A stretch of 64,000 nucleotides of DNA from Sphingobacteriaceae bacterium (GTDB lineage: Bacteria; Bacteroidota; Bacteroidia; B-17B0; Aurantibacillaceae), in NCBI GenBank assembly GCA_002319075.1, contig NVQB01000001.1:4774001-4838000 (forward strand), in the 5' to 3' direction. Under the pieces are notes generated by a model that did no database searches, was not told where the DNA came from, and worked only from the letters and a program-made list of their open reading frames with translations. Numbering within the stretch: position 1 is the stretch's first letter; the number at the start of each line of letters is the position of its first letter. The position numbers and the translations under genes were made by a program. This document shows, one piece after another, positions 26,907-36,294 of this stretch.

Positions 26907-29900
26907 TTAATCCATTGTAATATCTAACGCCAGACCTCTTAATTCGTGCAACAATACGTTGAACGACTCAGGAATACCCGGAGTAGGGATGTTCTCACCT
27001 TTTACAATTGCTTCATAAGCTTTTGCACGGCCGGTAACATCATCAGATTTTACTGTCAATAATTCTTGTAACACATTTGCTGCACCGTATGCTTCGAGTG
27101 CCCAAACTTCCATCTCACCAAAACGCTGACCACCAAATTGAGCTTTACCACCCAAAGGTTGTTGTGTGATAAGTGAATATGGTCCGATTGAACGGGCGTG
27201 CATCTTATCATCCACCATGTGACCTAATTTCAGCATGTAAATGATACCTACCGTTGCAGGTTGGTCAAAGCGTTCTCCAGTTCCACCGTCGTATAAATAC
27301 GTACGACCGAATTGAGGTAAGCCTGCTTTTTGCGTGTACTCATCAATTTGTTCTACAGTTGCTCCGTCAAAAATTGGTGTAGAGAATTTTAATTTTAATT
27401 TCTCTCCGGCCCATGCTAACACTGTTTCGTAGATCTGTCCAAGGTTCATACGCGAAGGTACACCTAATGGATTTAATACGATGTCAACTGGTGTTCCGTC
27501 TTCCAAGAATGGCATGTCTTCTTCTTTCACGATACGGGCTACAATACCCTTGTTACCGTGACGACCAGCCATCTTATCACCCACTTTTAATTTACGTTTT
27601 TGAGCAATATAAACTTTTGCTAATTGAACAATTCCATTTGGTAACTCGTCACCAACAGTGATTTGGAATTTCTCACGTTTGTATCTTCCTAAATAATCGT
27701 TGAATTGGATTAAGAAGTTATGCAATAAACGTTCGATTTGTTCATTTTTTTCTTTATCAGTAGTCCAGTTGCTTGGATTTACTTCGCTGTAATCTATACG
27801 CTCTAATAATTTTTGAGTGAATTTAGTACCGCGTGGTACAACTTCTTCTCCTAAAATATTAGTAACACCTTGTGAAGTACGACCGTTAACCAGTACAAAT
27901 AATTTGTCAACTAATTTTAATTTTAAGTTGTAATTATTTTTTTCGTGATCTGTATCTAACTTCTCAACTAAAGGTTTCTCTTCAGCTTTTGCTTTTTTAT
28001 CTTTAATTACGCGAGAGAACAATTTTTTGTCAACGATAACACCTTTGATAGATGGAGATACACGTAAAGACGCATCTTTCACATCACCAGCTTTGTCACC
28101 GAAGATCGCACGTAATAACTTTTCTTCTGGTGAAGGATCTGTTTCTCCTTTAGGAGTAATTTTCCCAATTAAAATATCACCTTCTTTTACTTCAGCACCA
28201 ATACGAATAATACCTTTTTCGTCTAGGTCTTTAGTAGCGTCTTCACTCACGTTAGGAATATCCGGAGTTAATTCTTCCATTCCACGTTTTGTGTCACGCA
28301 CTTCCAAAGTATACTCATCAATGTGAATCGAAGTAAAGATATCTTCACGAACAATTTTTTCATTGATAACGATAGCATCCTCAAAGTTGTAACCTTTCCA
28401 TGGCATGAACGCCACTTTTAAGTTACGGCCTAAAGCTAACTCACCGTCTTGTGTTGCATATCCCTCGCATAATACTTGTCCTCTTTGAACTTTATCACCT
28501 TTCTTAACGATAGGTTTTAAGTTGATACAAGTACTTTGATTGGTTTTTTGGAACTTGGTTAATTTGTATGATTTTACATCGCCTTCGAAGCTGATTAACT
28601 TTTCTTCTTCGTTGCGGTTGTAACGGATCGTGATGGATTGAGCATCTACATACTCAACAATTCCTTCTCCTTCTGCATTAATTAATACACGTGAATCTTC
28701 TGCAACACGGGCTTCAATTCCTGTACCAACAATTGGCGCCTGTGGACGCAACAATGGTACGGCTTGACGCTGCATGTTCGAACCCATTAAGGCACGGTTA
28801 GCATCATCATGCTCTAAGAACGGAATCAACGAAGCTGCAATAGAAGCGATTTGATTTGGAGCAATGTCCATCAAATGCACCGCATTTGGCTCAAGAATAG
28901 GGAAGTCACCTTCGTAACGTGCTGTTACTTTTTTGGTAACGATATTTCCTTTATCATCTAAATCAACGTTGGCTTGCGCAATATTTTTTTGATCTTCTTC
29001 CTCAGCAGTCAAATAAATAATTGGTTTGTTTGAATCTAATTTACCGTTTGTTACCGTACGGTAAGGAGTTTCAATGAAGCCTAATTTATTTACTTTAGCA
29101 TATACACAAAGAGAAGAGATCAAACCGATATTCGGTCCTTCAGGAGTTTCAATCGTACATAAGCGACCGTAGTGAGTGTAGTGAACGTCACGAACCTCAA
29201 AACCTGCACGCTCACGACTTAAACCTCCTGGCCCTAGTGCCGAAAGACGACGCTTGTGCGTGATCTCCGATAAAGGGTTGGTTTGATCCATGAACTGCGA
29301 TAATTGATTTGTTCCGAAGAACGAATTAATTACAGAGCTTAATGTTTTAGCGTTGATTAAATCCGTTGGTGTGAACACCTCGTTATCACGTACGTTCATA
29401 CGTTCACGAATAGTACGCGCCATACGGGCTAAACCTACACCGAATTGTGAGAATAGTTGCTCACCAACAGTACGCACACGACGGTTTGACAAGTGATCAA
29501 TATCATCCACATCTGTTTTCGAGTTAATTAACTCGATCAGATATTTAATGATTAAGATCATGTCTTCTTTAGTCAATACGCGAATCTCAGCAGGAATGTT
29601 TAAACCTAACTTTTTATTGATACGGTAACGACCAACTTCACCTAAATCGTAACGTTTGTCAGAGAAAAATAATTTGTCAATTACGCCACGTGCAGTTTCC
29701 TCATCAGGTGGTTCTGCGTTACGTAATAAACGGTAGATAAATTCAATTGCCTCTTTTTCAGAATTGGTTGAATCTTTTTGTAACGTGTTATAGATGATCG
29801 CAAAATCAGCGGTATTTACATCTTGTTTATGCAGGATGATAGATTTTACACCAGCATCAGCGATAAGATCAATATGCTCATCTTCTAAAATCGTTTCACG

Positions 29901-30719
29901 GTCTAAGATAACTTCGTTACGTTCGATGGAAACTACTTCCCCGGTATCTTCGTCAACGAAATCTTCTAACCAGGTTTTAAGAACACGTGCAGCAAGTCTA
30001 CGACCCACTTCGCGTTTTAAACCAGCTTTGCTAACTTTAATTTCGTCAGCTAAACCAAATATCTCTAAAATTTGTTTGTCACTCTCAAAACCGATAGCAC
30101 GCAATAGAGTAGTAACAGGTAACTTTTTCTTACGATCGATGTAAGCGTACATTACGTTGTTAATGTCAGTTGCAAATTCTATCCAGCTTCCTTTGAAAGG
30201 AATAACACGGGCGCTGTATAATTTGGTACCATTCGCGTGACGGCTTTGGCCAAAGAATACACCTGGTGAACGGTGCAATTGAGAAACAATTACGCGTTCT
30301 GCACCATTTATAATAAATGAACCTTTAGGAGTCATGTAAGGGATAGTTCCCAAATACACGTCTTGCATGATTGGTTCAAAATCTTCATGTTCAGGATCTG
30401 TACAATAAAGGTATAATTTTGCCTTTAAAGGAACAGAGTAGGTAAGTCCACGTTCAATACACTCATCAAGAGCATAACGAGGCGGATCAATATAATAATC
30501 CTTAAATTCTAATACGAAATTGTTACGCGCATCAGAAATAGGAAAGTTTTCTGCAAACACACGGAATAACCCTTCTTTTTTACGGTTTTCCGGCGTTGTT
30601 TCTAACTGGAAAAAATCCTGGAAGGATTTTACTTGAATATCTAAGAAATCCGGATATTCGATCGGAAATTTATTCGACGAGAAATTAACCCGTTTTTGAA
30701 TTTTTGTACTTGCAGCCAA
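26907..30719 (-). CDS. rpoB: DNA-directed RNA polymerase subunit beta
   Basis: The beta subunit of RNA polymerase. The N-terminal [27 protein letters not shown] segment is typical of Bacteroidota RpoB. The rifampicin region reads [27 protein letters not shown], with Asp, His and Ser at the three classic resistance positions, so it looks sensitive-type. The C-terminal [13 protein letters not shown] and [24 protein letters not shown] motifs are intact. The start is TTG (GCT GCA next); no better ATG exists upstream in frame. A hairpin lies between rplL and this gene, recalling the partial terminator known at the same place in E. coli. Length 1270 residues. Confidence 0.97.
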   Translation of the reverse strand: MAASTKIQKRVNFSSNKFPIEYPDFLDIQVKSFQDFFQLETTPENRKKEGLFRVFAENFPISDARNNFVLEFKDYYIDPPRYALDECIERGLTYSVPLKAKLYLYCTDPEHEDFEPIMQDVYLGTIPYMTPKGSFIINGAERVIVSQLHRSPGVFFGQSRHANGTKLYSARVIPFKGSWIEFATDINNVMYAYIDRKKKLPVTTLLRAIGFESDKQILEIFGLADEIKVSKAGLKREVGRRLAARVLKTWLEDFVDEDTGEVVSIERNEVILDRETILEDEHIDLIADAGVKSIILHKQDVNTADFAIIYNTLQKDSTNSEKEAIEFIYRLLRNAEPPDEETARGVIDKLFFSDKRYDLGEVGRYRINKKLGLNIPAEIRVLTKEDMILIIKYLIELINSKTDVDDIDHLSNRRVRTVGEQLFSQFGVGLARMARTIRERMNVRDNEVFTPTDLINAKTLSSVINSFFGTNQLSQFMDQTNPLSEITHKRRLSALGPGGLSRERAGFEVRDVHYTHYGRLCTIETPEGPNIGLISSLCVYAKVNKLGFIETPYRTVTNGKLDSNKPIIYLTAEEEDQKNIAQANVDLDDKGNIVTKKVTARYEGDFPILEPNAVHLMDIAPNQIASIAASLIPFLEHDDANRALMGSNMQRQAVPLLRPQAPIVGTGIEARVAEDSRVLINAEGEGIVEYVDAQSITIRYNRNEEEKLISFEGDVKSYKLTKFQKTNQSTCINLKPIVKKGDKVQRGQVLCEGYATQDGELALGRNLKVAFMPWKGYNFEDAIVINEKIVREDIFTSIHIDEYTLEVRDTKRGMEELTPDIPNVSEDATKDLDEKGIIRIGAEVKEGDILIGKITPKGETDPSPEEKLLRAIFGDKAGDVKDASLRVSPSIKGVIVDKKLFSRVIKDKKAKAEEKPLVEKLDTDHEKNNYNLKLKLVDKLFVLVNGRTSQGVTNILGEEVVPRGTKFTQKLLERIDYSEVNPSNWTTDKEKNEQIERLLHNFLIQFNDYLGRYKREKFQITVGDELPNGIVQLAKVYIAQKRKLKVGDKMAGRHGNKGIVARIVKEEDMPFLEDGTPVDIVLNPLGVPSRMNLGQIYETVLAWAGEKLKLKFSTPIFDGATVEQIDEYTQKAGLPQFGRTYLYDGGTGERFDQPATVGIIYMLKLGHMVDDKMHARSIGPYSLITQQPLGGKAQFGGQRFGEMEVWALEAYGAANVLQELLTVKSDDVTGRAKAYEAIVKGENIPTPGIPESFNVLLHELRGLALDITMD

Positions 30720-30791
30720 TGTTATTTAGATATTAAATTAATACAATTTTGACTTTTTCAAAGCTTATGTTTTCTTCTAACAAAAAAACAT

Positions 30792-30836
30792 GAAAATGAT
30801 CCCGTCCCGATAGCTATCGGGAGCAGGATCATTTTC
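30792..30836 (-). terminator. Double-stem hairpin between rplL and rpoB (possible attenuator)
   Basis: An outer stem GAAAATGATCC/GGATCATTTTC (11 pairs) encloses a perfect 16-base palindrome CCCGATAGCTATCGGG (30806-30821). On the minus strand it is followed after three bases by a run of seven T residues. Its position between rplL and rpoB matches that of the partial terminator known in E. coli that lowers rpoBC relative to ribosomal-protein expression. The role here is inferred. Confidence 0.6.
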
Positions 30837-30854
30837 TAGTAATATACGCAAAAA

Positions 30855-31226
30855 TTATTTAACTTCTGCTTTAGCACCAGCTTCTTCTAAAGCTTTCTTA
30901 ATTGCTTCAGCTTCTTCTTTACCAACTCCTTCTTTAATTGCTTTTGGAGCACCGTCAACTAGATCTTTAGCTTCTTTTAAGCCTAAACCTGTTAAGTCTT
31001 TTACAACTTTTACTACTCCTAATTTAGCTCCACCAGCTTCTAACAAGATAACGTCAAAAGAAGTTTTAGCAGCAGCAGCTTCTCCACCACCAGCACCTGG
31101 ACCTGCAGCAGCAACTACAGCAGCTGGTTCGATACCATGTTCGTCTTTTAATACTTTAGCTAATTCTTGTACTTCTTTTACTGTTAAGCTAACTAATGTG
31201 TCAGCTAATGATTTAATATCTGCCAT
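30855..31226 (-). CDS. rplL: 50S ribosomal protein L7/L12
   Basis: The acidic stalk protein that recruits translation factors to the ribosome. It has an N-terminal dimerisation region, an Ala/Gly-rich hinge ([17 protein letters not shown], about residues 37-53) and the globular C-terminal domain with the typical [28 protein letters not shown] helix pair. At 123 residues it is normal. It lies 139 bases downstream of rplJ and upstream of a strong hairpin that may set the ratio of ribosomal protein to RNA polymerase mRNA. Confidence 0.97.
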   Translation of the reverse strand: MADIKSLADTLVSLTVKEVQELAKVLKDEHGIEPAAVVAAAGPGAGGGEAAAAKTSFDVILLEAGGAKLGVVKVVKDLTGLGLKEAKDLVDGAPKAIKEGVGKEEAEAIKKALEEAGAKAEVK

Positions 31227-31365
31227 TTTATTTTTTATTTGTGCTGAAATTTTAAGGTCTCAGCGTTGTTAATTTAATTATTTATTTTGTTTAATGCTAA
31301 AGTGATTTCAAATCTGCTTTAGTGTTTTGCGGTGATTAAATCCACCTGCCAGATTGTTCAATAAA

Positions 31366-31866
31366 TTATGCTGCAGCGTCTTCGCCACCACCTTTGTTTT
31401 CCAAAGCACCCATAACGCGTTGAATTGGAGATTGTAACAATGCAATCACGTCGCCAATTAATTCGTTTTTAGATTTTAATCCTACTAAGGCATCCAGTTG
31501 CTCATCGCCTAAGAAAATCATTTCTTCAACGTAAGCTCCTCTTAAAGCTGGTTTTTTACCACCTTTACGGAATTCTTTCATAATTTTCGCAGGTACATTG
31601 GATGTATCTGTAAAAATTAAAGCAGTTTCGCCTTTTAATACCGGGATTAATTCAGCTAATTTACTGTCGTTTGCTCTTTCAATTGCTTTTTTAAGCAATG
31701 TGTTCTTAATTACTTGTACCGATACTTTTTTATCGAAACATTGTCTACGGAACGCATTTACTTTTTCAACTGTTAAAGTCGAACAATCTGCTAAATAGAT
31801 CTTGTTGTTGGCGTTTAATTTTTCCACCAACTCCTCTATTACCTGTGTTTTTTCGGTTTTATTCAT
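31366..31866 (-). CDS. rplJ: 50S ribosomal protein L10
   Basis: The stalk base protein that carries the L7/L12 dimers on 23S rRNA. The N-terminal KTEKTQVIEELVEKL helix, the RRQCFDKKVSVQVIKNTLLKKAI core and the KGETALIF strand match L10. The C-terminal segment ends in a short Gly/Glu/Asp/Ala tail. It starts 14 bases after the rplA stop, so the long L10 leader that mediates autoregulation in E. coli is absent at this junction; if autoregulation exists it must act elsewhere. Length 166 residues. Confidence 0.96.
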   Translation of the reverse strand: MNKTEKTQVIEELVEKLNANNKIYLADCSTLTVEKVNAFRRQCFDKKVSVQVIKNTLLKKAIERANDSKLAELIPVLKGETALIFTDTSNVPAKIMKEFRKGGKKPALRGAYVEEMIFLGDEQLDALVGLKSKNELIGDVIALLQSPIQRVMGALENKGGGEDAAA

Positions 31867-31880
31867 TTTTTAGCAGTTTT

Positions 31881-32573
31881 TTAAGAGAATAATTTTGGAT
31901 CTACAGTTACACCTGGACTCATAGTGCTACTCAAGGTAATTGATCTTACATAAGTACCTTTAGCGCTTGAAGGTTTTAACTTTAAAATTGTTTGAAGCAA
32001 TTCATTCGCGTTCTCAGATAATTTAGCAGCATCAAAAGATACTTTACCAACACCTGCGTGAATAATTCCTGCTTTGTCTACTTTAAAATCAATTTTACCA
32101 CCTTTTGAATCTGTTACCGCTTTGCCAATGTCCATAGTTACAGTTCCTGTTTTAGGGTTTGGCATTAAACCACGAGGGCCTAATACACGTCCTAAAGCTC
32201 CAACTTTACCCATTACAGAAGGCATTGTGATGATAACATCTACATCTGTCCATCCACCTTTGATTTTTTCAATGTATTCATCTAATCCAACGAAATCCGC
32301 GCCAGCTGCTCTTGCTTCTGCTTCCTTATCAGGAGTTACAATAGCCAAAACACGCATGGTCTTACCTGTACCGTGAGGTAAAGTAACAGTTCCACGTACC
32401 ATTTGATTAGCTTTACGAGGGTCAACTCCTAAACGGATCGCAAGATCCACTGATGCATCAAATTTTGTAGACGAAATGTCTTTAATAATTTTAGATGCTT
32501 CAGCCACGGAGTAAGACTTACTAGCGTCGAATTTCGCGTTAGCAGCCTTTCTTTTTTTAGTCAACGTTGCCAT
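31881..32573 (-). CDS. rplA: 50S ribosomal protein L1
   Basis: L1 binds 23S rRNA at the mobile L1 stalk and in many bacteria represses its own mRNA. The N-terminal [17 protein letters not shown] segment and the core motifs [51 protein letters not shown] and [17 protein letters not shown] are all present. At 230 residues it is normal. It follows rplK by 34 bases. The hallmark pair rplK-rplA is intact. Confidence 0.97.
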   Translation of the reverse strand: MATLTKKRKAANAKFDASKSYSVAEASKIIKDISSTKFDASVDLAIRLGVDPRKANQMVRGTVTLPHGTGKTMRVLAIVTPDKEAEARAAGADFVGLDEYIEKIKGGWTDVDVIITMPSVMGKVGALGRVLGPRGLMPNPKTGTVTMDIGKAVTDSKGGKIDFKVDKAGIIHAGVGKVSFDAAKLSENANELLQTILKLKPSSAKGTYVRSITLSSTMSPGVTVDPKLFS

Positions 32574-32607
32574 TTCTTAAGCTTGTTTTTAAATAATTAA
32601 TAATTGA

Positions 32608-33045
32608 TTAGTACGGTTTTTCACCGCTAACTGTAACACCCATGCTACGAGCTGTTCCTACAACCATGTTCATTGCGGATTCAATTGTAAAACAGTTCAT
32701 GTCAACAATCTTATCTTCAGCAATTTTACGTACTTGATCCCATGTTAAGGCACCAACTTTTTTACGGTTACTTGTTGCAGAACCTGCTTTAATCTTAGTT
32801 ACCTCTAATATTTGTATTGCAACAGGCGGACGTTTGATAACGAAATCAAACGACTTATCAGTGTAAACATTGATGATAACCGGTAATACTTTACCAGCTT
32901 GTTCCTGAGTTCTAGCATTAAATTGCTTACAGAACTCCATAATGTTAACACCTTTGGCACCCAATGCAGGACCAATAGGAGGCGAGGGGTTAGCAGCTCC
33001 ACCTTTGATTTGCAATTTTACAATTGCCGATAACTCTTTTGCCAT
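32608..33045 (-). CDS. rplK: 50S ribosomal protein L11
   Basis: L11 binds the GTPase-associated region of 23S rRNA and is needed for stringent-response sensing of uncharged tRNA. The N-terminal [36 protein letters not shown]-type segment and the C-terminal rRNA-binding domain ([25 protein letters not shown] ... ARSMGVTV) are typical. It is 145 residues long. A 185-base spacer with a small hairpin separates it from nusG, longer than other gaps in the cluster. Confidence 0.97.
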   Translation of the reverse strand: MAKELSAIVKLQIKGGAANPSPPIGPALGAKGVNIMEFCKQFNARTQEQAGKVLPVIINVYTDKSFDFVIKRPPVAIQILEVTKIKAGSATSNRKKVGALTWDQVRKIAEDKIVDMNCFTIESAMNMVVGTARSMGVTVSGEKPY

Positions 33046-33188
33046 TTTTTTATTTGTTTGTTTGTTTTATCGAGATCTTTCATTTTAGAAGCAATTTACT
33101 TTGAGTTGGAAGCAGCAAAGCGCTCATTTCATTCTAAAACTAATTAACCATCAATGTGTTTATTTATAGTATTTATTTCGGATTACTT

Positions 33189-33211
33189 ATTTCGGGTTCG
33201 AAACTCGAAAT
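33189..33211 (-). other. Hairpin in the nusG-rplK spacer
   Basis: ATTTCGGGTT pairs with AACTCGAAAT (10 pairs with one G-T wobble) across a CGA loop, 20 bases past the nusG stop. No T run follows, so it is not a standard terminator. It could be an mRNA-processing or regulatory structure ahead of rplK. Confidence 0.4.
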
Positions 33212-33230
33212 GAAATCTCCAAATAGAAAA

Positions 33231-33797
33231 TTATTCTAATTCAACTTCCCCAAAGTTCAGCTCCACTGGAGTTTTACGTCCAAAGATCTTAACTGTTACT
33301 TTGATTTTACGTTTGTCTTCCATTACTTCTTCGATAACGCCGTTAAAGCCATTGAAAGGTCCGTTAATTACTTTAACTGATTCTCCAACTACATAATTCG
33401 TTGATACAGTTCCTTCACTTTCTACCAATTCATCAACCTTACCTAAAATACGGTTAACTTCGCTAATACGCATTGGAACCGGATTACCGCCTTTAGTTTC
33501 ACCTAAAAAACCAATAACACCCGTAATGTTTTTAATTACGTGAGGAATCTCTCCTGCTAACACAGCTTCGATCAATACATAACCAGGATAAAAAGAACGT
33601 TCTTTTGTAGTCTTTTTCCCATTACGAATTTGAATTACTTTTTCCGTTGGAATTAAAACCTGGGAAACGTAATCGTTTAGTTTTAAACGCGTAATCTCTA
33701 CTTCAATATATTGTTTTACCTTTTTTTCCTGGCCGCTAATTGCACGTACAACGTACCATTTTTTTTGCGACAGGTCGGTTTTAACTACATCAGCCAT
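33231..33797 (-). CDS. nusG: Transcription termination/antitermination protein NusG
   Basis: NusG binds RNA polymerase, suppresses pausing and couples transcription to translation or Rho. The N-terminal NGN domain opens with KKWYVVRAISGQEKKVKQYIE and contains the FYPGYVLIEAV strand; the C-terminal KOW domain (about residues 134-185) has the GESVKVINGPFNGFNGVIEEV motif. At 188 residues it is the usual length. It lies 25 bases after secE. Confidence 0.96.
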   Translation of the reverse strand: MADVVKTDLSQKKWYVVRAISGQEKKVKQYIEVEITRLKLNDYVSQVLIPTEKVIQIRNGKKTTKERSFYPGYVLIEAVLAGEIPHVIKNITGVIGFLGETKGGNPVPMRISEVNRILGKVDELVESEGTVSTNYVVGESVKVINGPFNGFNGVIEEVMEDKRKIKVTVKIFGRKTPVELNFGEVELE

Positions 33798-33822
33798 TTA
33801 TTTAGTAATTTTTTAAATACGA

Positions 33823-34017
33823 TTATTTAATAATGTCGTATGCTTGGTCCATTAATATCTGAAAAACCTTGTCCATTCCGAATACAACCAAAGCAATAAT
33901 TATAGATGAAACCATTACTACTATTGCGCTGCTTTGTAACTCAGGCCAGGTTGGCCAGCTTACCTTATTTACTAATTCGTTTTTAGTCTCTGAAAAATAA
34001 GTTCCTATTCTGCTCAT
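33823..34017 (-). CDS. secE: Preprotein translocase subunit SecE
   Basis: SecE clamps SecY in the inner-membrane Sec translocon. This is the short form (64 residues) with an amphipathic N-terminal helix containing the conserved ELVNKVSWPTWPEL motif, followed by one transmembrane helix (about residues 30-52). Its position between tRNA-Trp and nusG is the conserved bacterial arrangement. No rpmG gene lies upstream, although many bacteria carry one here. Confidence 0.94.
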   Translation of the reverse strand: MSRIGTYFSETKNELVNKVSWPTWPELQSSAIVVMVSSIIIALVVFGMDKVFQILMDQAYDIIK

Positions 34018-34030
34018 ATTCTTAAAAGTT

Positions 34031-34058
34031 TATAGTTTAAAGTTGATAGTCAATAGTT
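34031..34058. repeat. 28-base element shared with the parA-parB spacer
   Basis: This AT-rich element between secE and tRNA-Trp matches 45287-45314 at 25 of 28 positions. It is followed here by an ATAGTT/AACTAT inverted repeat, and a similar AACTATCG sequence follows the other copy. It may be a small dispersed repeat. Confidence 0.45.
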
Positions 34059-34087
34059 ATGAAGAACTATCGGCTTCATCTTTTTTG

Positions 34088-34158
34088 CACGGGTGGAGAG
34101 ATTCGAACTCCCATCAACGGTTTTGGAGACCGGTATGCTACCATTGCACCACACCCGT
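34088..34158 (-). tRNA. tRNA-Trp (anticodon CCA)
   Basis: A 71-base cloverleaf on the minus strand: acceptor ACGGGTG/CACCCGT, D-arm, an anticodon loop CTCCAAA giving CCA, and a T-arm with TTCGAAT. The discriminator base is G, as expected for bacterial tRNA-Trp. It lies between tuf and secE. Confidence 0.95.
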
Positions 34159-34237
34159 TTTTACAGTTAAGAGATCTACGATCTACTTGCCTGTTTTCTT
34201 TTAAAGTAAATTAACGTTTTAGAGGCCCTTCTAAAAA

Positions 34238-34273
34238 TAGCAAAATGGCTTCCCGTTTAAGGGAGCCATTTTG
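34238..34273 (-). terminator. Hairpin after tuf
   Basis: CAAAATGGCT(T)CCC pairs with GGGAGCCATTTTG, 13 pairs with one bulge, 20 bases past the tuf stop. On the minus strand the stem is followed by CTATTTTTAG, so it could act as a full or partial terminator before tRNA-Trp. Confidence 0.65.
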
Positions 34274-34293
34274 CCTATATTTATGACTATGGC

Positions 34294-35481
34294 TTAGTCT
34301 AAAATTTCAGTTACCTGACCAGCTCCTACAGTACGGCCACCTTCGCGGATCGCGAAACGTAAACCTTTATCCATAGCAATTGGGTTAATCAAATTAACAG
34401 TAATTGTTACGTTATCTCCAGGAAGTACCATTTCACGACCTGCTTCTAACTCGATTTCTCCAGTTACGTCAGTTGTACGGAAATAGAACTGTGGACGGTA
34501 TTTATTTTGGAATGGAGTGTGACGTCCACCTTCTTCTTTTTTCAAAATGTAAACCTCTGCTTTGAATTTAGCATGTGGTTTTACAGTTCCTGGTTTAATG
34601 ATAACCATACCACGTTTGATGTCTTTTTTCTCAACACCACGTAATAATAAACCTACGTTATCTCCAGCTTCACCGTAATCTAAAATTTTACGGAACATCT
34701 CAACACCTGTTACAGTAGAGTTTAATTTTTCAGCTCCCATACCAATGATCTCAACTGGATCAGCAGAGTTGATCACTCCTGTTTCGATACGACCTGTAGC
34801 AACAGTTCCACGACCAGTAATTGTGAAAACGTCTTCAACCGGCATCAAAAATGGCTTATCTTTTTCACGTGGAGGAATTGGAATGTAGGTATCAACTGCA
34901 TCCATTAATTCCATGATTTTGTCAACCCATTTCGGATCGTTATTTAATCCACCTAAAGCAGATCCACGAATAACCGGAGTGTTGTCACCATCAAATTTGT
35001 AGAAAGTTAATAATTCACGGATTTCCATTTCAACTAAGTCTAATAACTCAGCATCTTCAACCATGTCAACTTTGTTCATAAATACAACAAGTCTAGGTAC
35101 ACCAACCTGACGAGCCAAAAGGATATGCTCACGTGTTTGTGGCATAGGTCCATCCGTAGAAGCTACTACTAAGATAGCACCGTCCATTTGAGCAGCACCA
35201 GTAACCATGTTTTTTACGTAATCAGCGTGACCTGGACAGTCAACGTGAGCGTAGTGACGGTTAGCAGTTGCGTATTCAACGTGTGATGTATTAATGGTGA
35301 TACCACGTTCTTTTTCTTCAGGAGCATTGTCAATTGAAGAGAAATCACGAACTTCTGCAAGTCCTTTAGAAGCCAATACAGTTGTAATAGCAGCTGTTAA
35401 AGTAGTTTTCCCGTGATCTACGTGACCAATAGTTCCAATGTTTACGTGAGGTTTGGAACGGTCGAATTTTTCTTTTGCCAT
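34294..35481 (-). CDS. tuf: Elongation factor Tu
   Basis: EF-Tu delivers aminoacyl-tRNA to the ribosome with GTP. The G1 motif GHVDHGKT (19-26), the switch I RGITI, the [12 protein letters not shown] motif, NKVDMV and SAL elements are all in place, followed by beta-barrel domains 2 and 3. At 395 residues it is full length. It sits between tRNA-Thr(GGT) and tRNA-Trp, as in the E. coli tufB operon. Only one tuf copy is in this window. Confidence 0.98.
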   Translation of the reverse strand: MAKEKFDRSKPHVNIGTIGHVDHGKTTLTAAITTVLASKGLAEVRDFSSIDNAPEEKERGITINTSHVEYATANRHYAHVDCPGHADYVKNMVTGAAQMDGAILVVASTDGPMPQTREHILLARQVGVPRLVVFMNKVDMVEDAELLDLVEMEIRELLTFYKFDGDNTPVIRGSALGGLNNDPKWVDKIMELMDAVDTYIPIPPREKDKPFLMPVEDVFTITGRGTVATGRIETGVINSADPVEIIGMGAEKLNSTVTGVEMFRKILDYGEAGDNVGLLLRGVEKKDIKRGMVIIKPGTVKPHAKFKAEVYILKKEEGGRHTPFQNKYRPQFYFRTTDVTGEIELEAGREMVLPGDNVTITVNLINPIAMDKGLRFAIREGGRTVGAGQVTEILD

Positions 35482-35535
35482 AGTTGTTATTTTTACTTTT
35501 GTTGTTTATATTTTATTTTAATTAGTATTTAATCT

Positions 35536-35550
35536 TAATTGAGCTGTTGA
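35536..35550. repeat. 15-base copy of the tRNA-Thr(GGT) 3' end region
   Basis: TAATTGAGCTGTTGA is identical to 35604-35618, which spans the tRNA-Thr 3' end (8 bases of the mature tRNA end plus discriminator and downstream flank). The copy is 68 bases downstream of the tRNA in the tuf leader. It could be a duplication remnant or a small att-like scar. Confidence 0.5.
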
Positions 35551-35609
35551 TCCCGACTATGCAGGCCTACATCCCAGTTGAACATTTTCATATGCTCAAC
35601 ACCTAATTG

Positions 35610-35681
35610 AGCTGTTGAGCAGGATTGAACTGCCGACCTCCTCCTTACCAAGGAGGTGCTCTACCACTGAGCTACAACAGC
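35610..35681 (-). tRNA. tRNA-Thr (anticodon GGT)
   Basis: A 72-base cloverleaf on the minus strand with acceptor GCTGTTG/CAACAGC and a CCTCC/GGAGG anticodon stem around TTGGTAA, giving GGT. It immediately precedes tuf, corresponding to thrT of the E. coli tufB operon. Confidence 0.95.
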
Positions 35682-35753
35682 TTATGCTCTATTTTTAGAG
35701 TTAAAGCTGCTCAAATTGTCAATATCTTAAAGAACAACCGTCTGCACATGCCA

Positions 35754-35776
35754 AAAGTCCCTCTTTTTGGGACTTT
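35754..35776. other. Hairpin in the tRNA-Gly to tRNA-Thr spacer
   Basis: AAAGTCCC pairs perfectly with GGGACTTT over a 7-base loop (TCTTTTT on the plus strand). It lies in a 228-base spacer in the tRNA cluster where no gene is visible. Minus-strand transcripts would fold it, but no T run follows directly. Confidence 0.5.
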
Positions 35777-35832
35777 CAAAAATTTCGAAAACTGATACCA
35801 GCTCTCTACCTTTTTGTCGCCTCTAAATCCTT

Positions 35833-35848
35833 CCCGAAAGCTATCGGG
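35833..35848. repeat. Near-copy of the CCCGATAGCTATCGGG palindrome
   Basis: CCCGAAAGCTATCGGG differs at one position from the perfect palindrome in the rplL-rpoB hairpin at 30806-30821. Both are in intergenic spacers of the same operon, which suggests a dispersed palindrome family. Confidence 0.55.
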
Positions 35849-35909
35849 ATCAGAAGGCGTATTTTCAACTTCACTTTTCAATTCTAAAATCCACCTGGAT
35901 TTTATTTGG

Positions 35910-35982
35910 AGCGAAAGACGGGTCTCGAACCCGCAACCTCCAGCTTGGAAGGCTGGAGCTCTACCAATTGAGCTACTTTCGC
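35910..35982 (-). tRNA. tRNA-Gly (anticodon TCC)
   Basis: A 73-base cloverleaf on the minus strand with acceptor GCGAAAG/CTTTCGC and a CCAGC/GCTGG anticodon stem around CTTCCAA, giving TCC. It corresponds to glyT in the E. coli cluster. Confidence 0.95.
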
Positions 35983-36010
35983 TTTTTTTACTCAATAACC
36001 AAAGTTACTG

Positions 36011-36091
36011 TGGGGACAGGAGGATTCGAACCTCCGAAGTCGAAACAACAGATTTACAGTCTGTCCCATTTGGCCACTCTGGTATATCCCC
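36011..36091 (-). tRNA. tRNA-Tyr (anticodon GTA)
   Basis: An 81-base class II tRNA on the minus strand with a long variable arm. The anticodon loop CTGTAAA gives GTA, the acceptor is GGGGATA/TGTCCCC (one G-T pair) and the discriminator is A. It corresponds to tyrU in E. coli. Confidence 0.95.
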
Positions 36092-36104
36092 GTTCAAAAA
36101 AGAG

Positions 36105-36177
36105 AGCCGCTTGCCGGAATCGAACCAGCGACCTACTGATTACAAATCAGTTGCTCTACCAGCTGAGCTAAAGCGGC
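36105..36177 (-). tRNA. tRNA-Thr (anticodon TGT)
   Basis: A 73-base cloverleaf on the minus strand with acceptor GCCGCTT/AAGCGGC and anticodon loop TTTGTAA, giving TGT. It is the first gene of the tRNA-tuf cluster, matching thrU, and lies about 35 bases past a strong promoter. Confidence 0.95.
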
Positions 36178-36218
36178 TTTTATAATACTTTAAAGAACTA
36201 CCCCTCAAAATGGGAGTG

Positions 36219-36249
36219 CAAATCTACATAAACTTTTTATTCTGACAAA
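36219..36249 (-). promoter_or_regulatory. Promoter of the tRNA-tuf-ribosomal-rpoBC cluster
   Basis: On the minus strand a -33 TTTG (36249-36246) and a -7 TAGATTTG (36226-36219) are separated by exactly 19 bases. This is the textbook Bacteroidota sigma-A promoter. The predicted transcript start is near 36212, about 35 bases before tRNA-Thr(TGT). Confidence 0.85.
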
Positions 36250-36294
36250 CATTTATTTGAAATTTTTTTTATTTTTTTCATAATTTATTTATGC

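Noticed and set aside
29794-30144. 116-codon and other long frames antisense to rpoB and rpoC
   Set aside because: Shadows of the strongly biased codons of the real genes; no family match and no start or promoter signal.
31227-31365. Possible L10-leader-type RNA structure between rplJ and rplL
   Set aside because: A stem CTAAAG/CTTTAG with an inner GATTT/AAATC (31297-31322) exists, but it follows rplJ instead of preceding it and does not resemble the described leader.
35711-35995. Open frame of 94 codons in the tRNA cluster (minus), and two plus-strand frames at 35814-36185
   Set aside because: They run across tRNA genes and give the well-known artefact peptides produced when tRNA-Gly, tRNA-Tyr and tRNA-Thr are translated. 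No independent coding signal is visible.
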